The translations under genes and the position numbers were made by a program. From Deinococcus sp. (GTDB lineage Bacteria > Deinococcota > Deinococci > Deinococcales > Deinococcaceae): a DNA stretch of 17,887 bases. Positions within the stretch are counted from its first letter, which is position 1. Each line of letters begins with the position of its first letter. Location: assembly GCA_018260375.1 (NCBI GenBank), contig JAGLBF010000043.1:1-17887 (forward strand), given 5' to 3'. Shown piece by piece: positions 6,145-12,383 of this stretch. The notes under the pieces are model-generated. The model did not search any database and was not told the origin of the DNA. It was given only the letters and a program-made list of their open reading frames with translations.

Positions 6145-8256
6145 ATGAGCCAAGCACTTCAGTCTGTCCAATCTCAGCAGTTGCGGGTCAGTGGCGCCGT
6201 CAATCGGGTGCGTTTTCGCGCTGAGAGCGGCTTTACGGTGCTGAGTGCTACCCTCAAAAACAGTGAGGGTCAGGATGATGACGCAACCGTAGTAGGCGTC
6301 ATGCCGCCGCTTGAGGTGGGCGACCACTTTACCGCCGACGTGCTGCTTGAAGAACACCGCGAGTACGGGCATCAGTACAAGGTGCTGAACATGCTGCTTG
6401 CGGCAGTACCCAGCGACCTGAGCAACGAAGGCATCGCTGCCTATCTAGAGGCGCGGGTGGGTGGCGTAGGCAAGGTGCTTGCAGGGCGCATCGTGTCGCA
6501 TTTTGGGGCTGAGACCTTTGACGTCTTGTCAGAAGAACCTGAAAAGCTGTTGCAGGTGCCTGGCATCACGCAGAGCACCCTGCATAAGATGACCCAGTCG
6601 TGGAGCACCCAGGGCGGAGAGCGGCGATTGCTCGCTGCGTTACAGGGGCTAGGCCTGAGCATGGTACAGGCCCAGCGGGCGGCCAAGTATTTTGGCGAAG
6701 GAGCCGCTGAGCGCTTACAGGCCGATATTTACACCCTTACTGAAGTAGAAGGCATTGGCTTTTTGAGTGCCGACAAGCTCGCCCGTGAGCAGGGCATGAG
6801 CCTGGATGACCCGCGCCGCTTGACGGCCGCCGCCGTGTACGCCGTGCAGCAAGCCGTGCAGCAGGGCGGACACAGCTATCTGCCGCGTGAGCGGGCCTTG
6901 CGGGGTATTGAGCACTACACGCGTGTCACCCCTGATCAGGCCGGGCTAGCCCTAGACAGTGCCCTAGAACTTAACCGCCTGAAGGCTGACGGTGAGCGCA
7001 TCTATTTGCCTGCCGTGCTGCGCAATGAAAAGCGCTTGGCGAGCACCATTCGCACATTGCTGCACACCCCAGCACAGCGCGAGTGGCAGGTGTTGCCAGG
7101 GGCGGCGGTGGGGCTATCGGCAGAGCAGGCCAGCGTGTTAGAAGCCCTGATTCACAACCGCCTGGTAGTACTCACGGGCGGCCCTGGCACAGGTAAAAGC
7201 ACCACCACCCGCGCTGTAGCTGATCTTGCCCAAGAGCTGGGGCTAGAGGTAGGGCTGTGCGCTCCCACAGGTAAAGCGGCGCGGCGCTTGGCAGAGGTAA
7301 CAGGGCGTACGGCAAGCACTATTCACCGCCTGCTGGGTTACGGCCCAGAAGGGTTTCGCCATAATCACCTGGAGCCGGCGCCCTATGACCTGCTGATTGT
7401 GGATGAGGTCAGCATGTGCGGCGATAGTCTTTTGCTCAGCTTGCTGTCGGCAGTGGCACCTGGGGCGAGGGTACTGTTGGTGGGCGACGCAGACCAGTTG
7501 CCACCGATAGACGCGGGCTTGCCGCTGCACGCTGCCGCGCAGGTTGCCCCCACCGTTCGGCTGACACAGGTGTACCGTCAAGCCGCCCAAAACCCGATTA
7601 TTCGGGCGGCACACGGCCTGCTTAATGGTCAGGCCCCCGACTGGCAAGCCCCTCAGGAGGGTGCACAGTTGCAGCTGGTCACCACCGAAGCGGCCGAGGG
7701 TGCGCGGCGCGTGGCCCTGCTGGTGCGTGAGCTGGGCGGCCCAGGCAAGGTGCAGGTGCTGACGCCTATGCGCAAGGGGCCGCTGGGTGTAGAGACGCTC
7801 AACCACCACCTTCAGGGGATTTTTAACCCAGGCACAGGCGGGGTACGCATCGCTGACGCACTGGCCCGTACGGGCGACATCGTGGTGCAGACCAAAAATG
7901 ACTACGCCAACGAAGTCTTTAACGGCACGCTGGGCGTGGTGCTTCGCGAGGTGGGTCACAAACTCCAGATTGATTTTGAGGGCCATGTGGTAGAGCTGGG
8001 CGGCGCAGAGTTGTTCAATCTTCAACTAGGCTACGCGCTCACCGTACACCGTGCCCAGGGCAGCGAGTGGCCCGTGGTGTTGGGCGTGCTACACGAAGTG
8101 CATATGCCGATGCTCTCGCGCAATTTGGTATACACCGCCCTCACCCGCGCCCGTGAGCGCTTTGTGGCGGTTGGCTCAGCCTCAGCATGGGAAAAGGCCG
8201 CACAGCGCCAAAAAGAAGAACGCTACACGGCCCTGTTAGAGCGGATTAGGGCTTAA
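6145..8256 (+). CDS. recD2: RecD2-type 5'-3' DNA helicase
   Basis: A superfamily 1B helicase of the RecD2 class, which works without RecBC and contributes to DNA damage resistance in Deinococcus. The 703-residue length is close to Deinococcus RecD2. An N-terminal OB-like region (1-95) and a helix-hairpin-helix segment (about 95-225) precede the motor. Motor motifs: Walker A GGPGTGKST (345-353), GLCAPTGKAARRLAE (motif Ia), VDEVSM (Walker B, about 419-424), GDADQLPPIDAG (motif III, about 446-457), QVYRQA (motif IV, near 475), LTVHRAQGSEW (motif V, about 632-642) and YTALTRAR (motif VI, about 662-669). All catalytic residues are present. No recB or recC gene is nearby. It ends 8 bases before the convergent lipoprotein gene, with no terminator visible in the gap. 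Confidence 0.96.
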   Translation: MSQALQSVQSQQLRVSGAVNRVRFRAESGFTVLSATLKNSEGQDDDATVVGVMPPLEVGDHFTADVLLEEHREYGHQYKVLNMLLAAVPSDLSNEGIAAYLEARVGGVGKVLAGRIVSHFGAETFDVLSEEPEKLLQVPGITQSTLHKMTQSWSTQGGERRLLAALQGLGLSMVQAQRAAKYFGEGAAERLQADIYTLTEVEGIGFLSADKLAREQGMSLDDPRRLTAAAVYAVQQAVQQGGHSYLPRERALRGIEHYTRVTPDQAGLALDSALELNRLKADGERIYLPAVLRNEKRLASTIRTLLHTPAQREWQVLPGAAVGLSAEQASVLEALIHNRLVVLTGGPGTGKSTTTRAVADLAQELGLEVGLCAPTGKAARRLAEVTGRTASTIHRLLGYGPEGFRHNHLEPAPYDLLIVDEVSMCGDSLLLSLLSAVAPGARVLLVGDADQLPPIDAGLPLHAAAQVAPTVRLTQVYRQAAQNPIIRAAHGLLNGQAPDWQAPQEGAQLQLVTTEAAEGARRVALLVRELGGPGKVQVLTPMRKGPLGVETLNHHLQGIFNPGTGGVRIADALARTGDIVVQTKNDYANEVFNGTLGVVLREVGHKLQIDFEGHVVELGGAELFNLQLGYALTVHRAQGSEWPVVLGVLHEVHMPMLSRNLVYTALTRARERFVAVGSASAWEKAAQRQKEERYTALLERIRA

Positions 8257-8264
8257 GGGTGAGA

Positions 8265-8945
8265 CTATATGCCCGCCTGGCTACGCAGTTGGTCGGTATT
8301 TGACCAAACACTATTTTCATCTTTTTTACTGCCATATAGCTCGCCAGTTACCGTAGTCAGTGCTGAAAAACCGCCGTTTTTCCCTTCAATCCCCAAGACA
8401 TTCCAACCAGGGTTAACACTTATATTTGCTCTTATATCTTTAAGGATTAGGGGCGATAGACTACAAGTGAGGGTTCCTGTAATAACAGCCTTCTTAGTTG
8501 AATAAAGGTAAACACGGCCTCCCAGTGAGGCTTGAGGACTTAATGTAGGGCGTGCAGCTTTAATATCCATATAGTCGCGCCCACCTGAATTTACTGAACC
8601 AAAAGCATATACTTGAACGCTAGTGTCGGTGCTGACCAAAGCGGTTTGGCAATTAAAGTCTTTGAGAAACCCATCGTTGAGGCTGCGGGAAACAGGCGCC
8701 ATTTGGGCCGCATTAGGCAAAGCGAAAGAGAAATGACCGTTTTCGGTGGTGGTGGTGGTCACTTCTAGGCCTTCAATGGGGGCTTTGGCAACTACACCTG
8801 CCGCTACGCCGTTGAGCGTTCCTGTAACTGCTGTAATGAGTTCAGCCTCTTTATTTTGTGGTGGCCCCAGGTTAGGTGCACCACAGGCGCTTAGCAAGGC
8901 AGCGGACAGCAGGCCAATAGTCGCAATACGTAAGTTGTTTTTCAT
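8265..8945 (-). CDS. Small predicted lipoprotein of unknown function
   Basis: A 226-residue protein with a clear lipoprotein signal: a basic start, a hydrophobic core and lipobox LLSAC with the lipidated Cys at 21. Residues about 38-80 (GTLNG...APIEGLEV....ENGHFSFALP) resemble a carboxypeptidase-regulatory-like beta-sandwich, a fold common in surface proteins. The rest is Ser/Thr/Gly-rich and predicted extracytoplasmic, with two further Cys (near 79 and 162) that could pair. I do not recognise the family. The ATG at 8945 is preceded by TATACT with 7 bases between; the AGAGG in that gap is one base from the ATG and too close to act as a ribosome site. Base composition is lower in GC than recD2. 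Confidence 0.8.
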   Translation of the reverse strand: MKNNLRIATIGLLSAALLSACGAPNLGPPQNKEAELITAVTGTLNGVAAGVVAKAPIEGLEVTTTTTENGHFSFALPNAAQMAPVSRSLNDGFLKDFNCQTALVSTDTSVQVYAFGSVNSGGRDYMDIKAARPTLSPQASLGGRVYLYSTKKAVITGTLTCSLSPLILKDIRANISVNPGWNVLGIEGKNGGFSALTTVTGELYGSKKDENSVWSNTDQLRSQAGI

Positions 8946-8952
8946 ACCTCTA

Positions 8953-8958
8953 AGTATA
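8953..8958 (-). promoter_or_regulatory. Leaderless -10 box of the lipoprotein gene
   Basis: TATACT on the minus strand, 7 bases (TAGAGGT), then ATG at 8945. No close -35 match was found at 15-18 bases. Confidence 0.65.
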
Positions 8959-9253
8959 AATAGCTTTTTCTCACAAGAATCTAACAGCTTATTAATATCT
9001 AGTATTTATAAGGCTTGCGTGCTGTTGCAAAATAATCAGGCCAGCACAATTAGGAAGGCACAATCAGAAACGACTCAGAGAGGAAGCCGTATAACCTCAA
9101 ACTAGTCCAGCACTACAGTCTCAGGTTTACCTGCACATTTACAGTAGCTTCAGGGCTTTGCTCTGTTTATACGGGGTTGCGGCCACCTTGCCAGGGCGGT
9201 TGCTCTGGCGGCGATTATTTGAAGCTCAAGGTTTTTCTCAGCAAACAAGCTGC
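8959..9253. other. Intergenic region between divergent lipoprotein and exported-protein genes
   Basis: About 300 bases between two divergent leaderless promoters. The half near the lipoprotein gene is AT-rich. 9041-9083 holds a dispersed CACAATCAGG-type repeat. The half near 9177-9253 is open in the frame of the exported protein but precedes its promoter, so it is not expected to be translated. No RNA gene or conserved operator is seen. Confidence 0.6.
9041..9083. repeat. Dispersed CACAATCAGG-type repeat, copy 1
   Basis: 9041-9074 aligns with 10633-10667 at roughly 28 of 34 positions, beginning CCAGCACAAT in both. Internally it holds two degenerate units, CACAATTAGGAAGG (9045-9058) and CACAATCAGAAACG (9059-9072), counted by eye. 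CAATCAGAAACGAC at 9061-9074 also recurs exactly, inverted, at 17869-17882 near the window end. Confidence 0.65.
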
Positions 9254-9259
9254 TACCCT
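9251..9259 (+). promoter_or_regulatory. Extended leaderless -10 of the exported-protein gene
   Basis: TGCTACCCT has the extended form TGnTANNNT; TACCCT (9254-9259) ends 7 bases before the ATG at 9267. This decides the start in favour of 9267 over the upstream in-frame codon at 9177. Confidence 0.6.
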
Positions 9260-9266
9260 AACCAAC

Positions 9267-9794
9267 ATGAAAGTGCTGTTACCACTCGCCCTCTGTCTGG
9301 GGCTAGGCGGTCTGATCAGCGCCGCGCAGGCGGCTGATGTACCGTTTGATAGCCTGTTTCGGGGCCAGAGTACCGTTACCGACGCGCTGTATCCCAACAT
9401 GCCCACCCTGCTCTTCGGAACAGTAGGCTTGCGCCTGGGTCTGCAGGGCATAGACACCACGGGTGACGGGCACCTAGGCGCTGCGCTGCTCTTGGGCGAT
9501 AAATTGCAATTTTCGGCACTGGAAATGACCATTTTGACCCAGCTTGTAGGCAATATTGCCACGCAGTGCTTTAATATCAGCCCCGATCGCCTCGTAAACA
9601 TCAGTGACTGGCTGGTCAAGCGCAACAGCCTGCCCCTTGTAGCGGTGCGAAAGGCGACTTTTGGGCCGCTTGAGCTGACCTACCGCCCCTGGCAATACAG
9701 CACCACCCAGCAATTTGCCAGTCTGGTGCTCAGTCGGCGCGGCACTCCTGGTCAAGATCCCTGGATAAATACCTGTCTACTTACAGGCGGCTAA
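9267..9794 (+). CDS. Small exported protein of unknown function
   Basis: A 175-residue protein with a typical Sec signal peptide (MKVLLPLALCLGLGGLISAAQA, cleavage after AQA near 22) and no lipobox or later membrane segment, so it is probably secreted or periplasmic. The mature part is about 153 residues with two cysteines (in ATQCFN and NTCLLTGG) that could form a disulfide. I do not recognise a family. Signal peptide position and the leaderless -10 both support ATG 9267; the in-frame extension to 9177 would put about 30 non-signal residues ahead of the signal sequence. A hairpin terminator follows 50 bases after the stop. Divergent from the lipoprotein gene. Confidence 0.75.
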   Translation: MKVLLPLALCLGLGGLISAAQAADVPFDSLFRGQSTVTDALYPNMPTLLFGTVGLRLGLQGIDTTGDGHLGAALLLGDKLQFSALEMTILTQLVGNIATQCFNISPDRLVNISDWLVKRNSLPLVAVRKATFGPLELTYRPWQYSTTQQFASLVLSRRGTPGQDPWINTCLLTGG

Positions 9795-9831
9795 TACGGA
9801 CTGCGACTTGCACCATGTTCAATATGAGCTA

Positions 9832-9876
9832 AAAGAAGGCCAGCGGGCGTAGAAAAAATACGCCTTTTGCACTGGC
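9832..9876 (+). terminator. Terminator in repeat element, copy 1
   Basis: GGCGTA (9846-9851), a GAAAAAA loop and TACGCC (9859-9864) form a 6-bp stem followed by TTTT (9865-9868). An outer GCCAG/CTGGC pairing is also possible. It should end the exported-protein transcript. The 21 bases 9832-9852 recur inverted at 10720-10740 with one mismatch. Confidence 0.75.
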
Positions 9877-9926
9877 GCAGGCAGCTGGCGCTACGCTGGA
9901 ATAAGGCGGAGTGCGTATGCCCTGCC

Positions 9927-10559
9927 TCAGGGTGCTTTGCTCAGGCGTGCTAGCTCCTTTCCTACTTTGGCCGTCATATCCTTGATACTGCTGCGCTCCG
10001 TTATCAGTGGCCCGAATTGTACCAGCCAGCGGTGACCTTGCTTGCTGATGCCAACAGGCAAAATCGGCGCGCGTCCACGCAGGGCGATAAGGGCCACGCC
10101 GCCGTGCATCTCCTCGCCGCCACGGGTACCCTGCGGAAAGAGGCCCAACGTACCGTTTTTGTCCAAAATACGCAGCGCCGTACGTACCGCCACCACGTCG
10201 TTATGACTGCGGTCAACGGGAAAAGTACCCCCCGCCCGTATGATGTCACCCATAATGGGTACAAATAACTCTTTTTTGGCCATGAATTGCAGCTTGTGGC
10301 CCGGCATCGCCCTGGCAATAACAAAGGGGTCAAACATAGAGACGTGCGCTCCTGCCACCACCAGCTTTTGCCCAGGTGCGGGGACGTTCTCGCGGCCCAG
10401 CACATGAAGGTAGTCGCCGCTGAGCACTAGCGGTGCATTGAGGGCCGTAACCACCAAACGGTAGACGCAGGGGTTGACACTGGGCGTTGAGTGCTCTTCA
10501 GTACGTGCAGAAGGTGGGGAGGACAAGGGCGAATTGGCCTCGGGGAAGGGCACAGTCAT
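9927..10559 (-). CDS. plsC: PlsC-type 1-acylglycerol-phosphate acyltransferase
   Basis: A lysophospholipid acyltransferase acting at the cytoplasmic membrane, probably making phosphatidic acid from lysophosphatidic acid. The catalytic HX4D motif is present as GAHVSMFDPF. The second block is GTFPVDRS, the third LGLFPQGTRGG (FPEGTR type, here with Gln), and the fourth ALRGRAPILPVGI. The enzyme is 210 residues from ATG 10559. The frame is open to an ATG at 10631, but those extra codons (ERNLYEPP) translate a dispersed intergenic repeat. TATGCT ends 6 bases before 10559, so the shorter form is chosen. It is transcribed alone and flanked on both sides by inverted copies of a terminator-like element. 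Exact acyl acceptor is not determined. Confidence 0.88.
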   Translation of the reverse strand: MTVPFPEANSPLSSPPSARTEEHSTPSVNPCVYRLVVTALNAPLVLSGDYLHVLGRENVPAPGQKLVVAGAHVSMFDPFVIARAMPGHKLQFMAKKELFVPIMGDIIRAGGTFPVDRSHNDVVAVRTALRILDKNGTLGLFPQGTRGGEEMHGGVALIALRGRAPILPVGISKQGHRWLVQFGPLITERSSIKDMTAKVGKELARLSKAP

Positions 10560-10565
10560 GGCCCT

Positions 10566-10571
10566 AGCATA
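10566..10571 (-). promoter_or_regulatory. plsC: Leaderless -10 box of plsC
   Basis: TATGCT on the minus strand, 6 bases (AGGGCC), then ATG at 10559. The box lies inside the open frame upstream, which supports rejecting the 10631 start. Confidence 0.6.
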
Positions 10572-10608
10572 CTCTGCGGTAAGCGGGCGAGTGTGAAGTG
10601 GGACAGGG

Positions 10609-10625
10609 GGCTCATACAGATTCCG
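10609..10625. repeat. Dispersed repeat GGCTCATAC(A/G)GATTCCG, copy upstream of plsC
   Basis: GGCTCATACAGATTCCG matches 16047-16063 at 16 of 17 positions. It is followed on the plus strand by CATT and then the CACAATCAGG repeat at 10633. The copy at 17848-17862 shares TGATACGGATTC. Confidence 0.7.
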
Positions 10626-10632
10626 CTCCATT

Positions 10633-10680
10633 CCAGCACAATCAGGCAGGCACAGTCAGGAAAGGACAGTCAGGAAGGCA
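10633..10680. repeat. CACAATCAGG-type tandem repeat, copy 2
   Basis: Three degenerate units: CACAATCAGGCAGG (10637-10650), CACAGTCAGGAAAGG (10651-10665) and ACAGTCAGGAAGG (10666-10678). It shares the CCAGCACAAT start with 9041. Confidence 0.7.
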
Positions 10681-10702
10681 CTGCTCTGTGCTTTTCTACC
10701 GC

Positions 10703-10740
10703 AAAACGCGTACTTATTGCTACGCCTGCTGGCCTTCTTT
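10703..10740 (-). terminator. Terminator-like repeat element, copy 2 (inverted)
   Basis: 10720-10740, read on the minus strand, matches 9832-9852 at 20 of 21 positions. It continues with a loop, TACGC and TTTTGC as in copy 1. The inner stem is GCGTA/TACGC (10721-10725 with 10708-10712), 5 bp, with TTTT at 10706-10703. It would stop transcription arriving from the E2-like gene towards plsC. Confidence 0.6.
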
Positions 10741-10775
10741 CATGTTTTTAACAAGATTCAAGTCAAAACCAGTAT

Positions 10776-10814
10776 AAAAAACAAAAGGCCAACCTTAAAC
10801 AAACAAGGTCAGCC
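10776..10814 (-). terminator. Intrinsic terminator of the E2-like gene
   Basis: On the minus strand GGCTGACCTT (10814-10805), an 8-base loop and AAGGTTGGCC (10796-10787) form a 10-bp stem with two G-U pairs, followed by TTTTGTTTTTT (10786-10776). It begins 35 bases after the stop codon. Confidence 0.85.
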
Positions 10815-10848
10815 AAATTCAATGAAACGTTCCTATTCTCCTAGTCTA

Positions 10849-12051
10849 TTAGACCAGGAGCTTAACAGGGGTAGCCAGCAGCGCAGCAACGTCGCTCAGA
10901 AAGCGCGCGCCTTGTTGGGGATCGACGTCGCCGTTGAGGCTCAGGGCGGCCTTGCCATCAGTCACGCGGCCCAGAGACAGGGTAACGGCGTGGGGAAAGT
11001 GCAGGTCGTCTAGGTCAAGCTCACCCGCATTGACCACCAGCAGGTCAGCCATGCGGCCCGTTGCCGCGTCGTGCAGGCCGCTGAGGCTAGCGCGCAGGTC
11101 GCCGCTGAGGCTTGCATTGAGCGCTTCACCAGAGCTGTTGGCAATAGCAACACTGCTCAGGCCCAGGCTGGCCGCTGATTTTTGGGCGGCGCGGGCCACC
11201 AGTACGCTCAGTGGCAGGTCACCCAGCACTTCGGCAAGCTGGCTGCGGGCTTCTTCGGCGGCGGCAATATTCGCGTCGCGGCGCAGGTAAACGCCTTTCC
11301 ACTCGCCGCTGGCAGGAGACGAAGCGCCGTAGGGGGCAGCAGGCTGTTGGTACTCCTGATAGGCGGGCGGCGCGGGTTCCTGCTGCGTAGGTTCCTGATA
11401 AGTCTGCTCCTGATAGGCAGGCTCCTGATAACTTGGCTCCTGGTAGGCAGGCTGTTGATAGGCAGGCTCTTGGTAGGCAGGCTGCTGCACGGGTGCAGAA
11501 AAATCAGGGTTGTAGGCAGGCACGGGCGCTTCGGGGACAGCAAAGGCAGCGGGTTGACTGCTGGCTGGCGGCTCGGCTGGCTGCTGATCTTGTTGCTTGT
11601 ATAAGCTCGACAAAATACCGCCCATTACGGCGCCCGCGGGAGGAGCGGCTGGCGTCTGCTGCGCGGCAGGTTGCACGGCGGGCTCAACCATGTCTTCGCT
11701 GTCGTCATCCAGCTCAAAGTCGTCGGCGCTGGGGGTGCTTGAAGTGGCTTCACCCTGGGCTTTCAGGGCGGCGCGGGCGTCTTCTTGCATCTTGAGCAAA
11801 TCGGTCAGGTCGCTGTCTACACCGGCACGGCTGAGCATTTCAGAAGAGGCGATGGTCGCTAGCTCAGCAGGGCTGGGCTCAGGATCTACGGGCGTGGAGG
11901 GCGGCTCCATTTCGCCACTCATGATCAGAGACAGGTGGTTCAGTACGTCGTCTTCAGTAATCTGACCACCTGCGCCAGTGCCTTTGATTTGCTGCCATTC
12001 TAGGCCGTTTCCTTCTGCTAATACTCTTGCCAATGGGGCAATATTTTCCAT
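10849..12051 (-). CDS. E3-binding-domain protein with degenerate E2 catalytic-like domain
   Basis: A 400-residue protein. Residues 4-38 (APLARVLAEGNGLEWQQIKG, then TGAGGQITEDDVL) form a peripheral subunit-binding domain, which in 2-oxoacid dehydrogenase complexes holds E3 (lipoamide dehydrogenase) or E1. No lipoyl domain precedes it. Residues 45-185 are acidic and Pro/Ala/Gln-rich, probably disordered. Residues 190-225 repeat the pentapeptide AYQEP. Residues 250-400 resemble the E2 acyltransferase core: LPLSVLVARAAQKSA, then ADLLVVNAGELDLDDL (where E2 has GTFTISNLG), then LSLGRV and GARFLSDVAALLATP. The catalytic HxxxDG of E2 is replaced by GDVDPQQG, so transacylase activity is unlikely. It is probably a scaffold or regulator binding E3; this is inference. 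The start is certain: AAGGAG lies 7 bases before ATG 12051. Transcribed alone. Confidence 0.85.
   Translation of the reverse strand: MENIAPLARVLAEGNGLEWQQIKGTGAGGQITEDDVLNHLSLIMSGEMEPPSTPVDPEPSPAELATIASSEMLSRAGVDSDLTDLLKMQEDARAALKAQGEATSSTPSADDFELDDDSEDMVEPAVQPAAQQTPAAPPAGAVMGGILSSLYKQQDQQPAEPPASSQPAAFAVPEAPVPAYNPDFSAPVQQPAYQEPAYQQPAYQEPSYQEPAYQEQTYQEPTQQEPAPPAYQEYQQPAAPYGASSPASGEWKGVYLRRDANIAAAEEARSQLAEVLGDLPLSVLVARAAQKSAASLGLSSVAIANSSGEALNASLSGDLRASLSGLHDAATGRMADLLVVNAGELDLDDLHFPHAVTLSLGRVTDGKAALSLNGDVDPQQGARFLSDVAALLATPVKLLV
11387..11490 (-). repeat. 15-bp coding tandem repeat (AYQEP) in the E2-like gene
   Basis: About seven imperfect 15-base units encode AYQEP, AYQQP, SYQEP, AYQEQ and TYQEP variants (residues about 188-222). 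The plus-strand pattern is a recurring GGCTCCTGATAGGCA. The period keeps the frame, so copy number can change protein length without disrupting it. Confidence 0.8.
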
Positions 12052-12058
12052 GCAATGT

Positions 12059-12064
12059 CTCCTT
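12059..12064 (-). promoter_or_regulatory. Strong ribosome binding site of the E2-like gene
   Basis: AAGGAG on the minus strand with 7 bases to the ATG at 12051, among the strongest Shine-Dalgarno sequences in the window. This gene has a true 5' leader, unlike most neighbours. Confidence 0.85.
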
Positions 12065-12307
12065 AAACCCTGACTTGAGCGCCACTTCTTGCAGCTACCG
12101 CAAGGCAGTCTCTAGAGGCAGTGTACCGCCTGCACTCTTACAAATCTTTACACAACTCATTATGACCGCAGGCAAGGGCCTTTCTTAAGCTGCGCTAACC
12201 TTCTCATGCTCTCTAAAATAGCCATAACAGCCACATGCTACCCTGAGCACAAGTAAGCGCTTTAGGCCGCGCCCATTCGCTGAGTTTTTGGAGAGACCGC
12301 TCTTGTT
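12065..12307. other. Intergenic region between the divergent E2-like gene and the udk operon
   Basis: About 240 bases holding the leader and promoter of both directions. CTTGC/GCAAG can form a small hairpin near 12090-12107. CATAAT on the minus strand near 12161-12166 is -10-like, but no properly spaced -35 was found. TTGGAGA occurs twice, at 12288-12294 and 12306-12312. Neither transcription start can be fixed by eye. Confidence 0.5.
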
Positions 12308-12320
12308 GGAGATACCCACT

Positions 12321-12383
12321 ATGCCCATGATTTTGCCGTTTGTTTGCCGTTCGCAGGGTTGTCATTGTCAGGCCGCCGCGTGA
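12321..12383 (+). CDS. 20-codon leader ORF overlapping the udk start
   Basis: ATG at 12321 with GGAG (12308-12311) 9 bases upstream. It encodes 20 residues (MPMILPFVCRSQGCHCQAAA) and ends in TGA at 12381-12383, overlapping the proposed udk GTG (12380-12382) as GTGA. Three Cys lie in a C-x4-C-x-C pattern. No run of regulatory codons is seen. Its most likely role is translational coupling to udk. It could be chance; conservation would decide. Confidence 0.4.
   Translation: MPMILPFVCRSQGCHCQAAA

Noticed and set aside
5998..6372. Minus-strand ORF opposite the recD2 start
   Set aside because: No family resemblance, no start signals, and it runs through a terminator hairpin; a shadow of recD2.
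7243..8025. 260-codon minus-strand ORF inside recD2
   Set aside because: Long only because of GC-biased codon positions; no recognisable domain or start signal, and recD2 motifs on the other strand are complete.
9177..9266. Longer start for the exported protein
   Set aside because: It would put about 30 residues ahead of a normal signal peptide and lies upstream of the leaderless -10.
9927..10740. plsC as cargo of a transposable element
   Set aside because: The inverted elements look like terminators, there is no transposase, and no target-site duplication was seen.
12140..12175. Radiation/desiccation response motif
   Set aside because: TTATG-like pieces occur, but no 17-bp palindrome of the known type could be found by eye near recD2, xseA or elsewhere.
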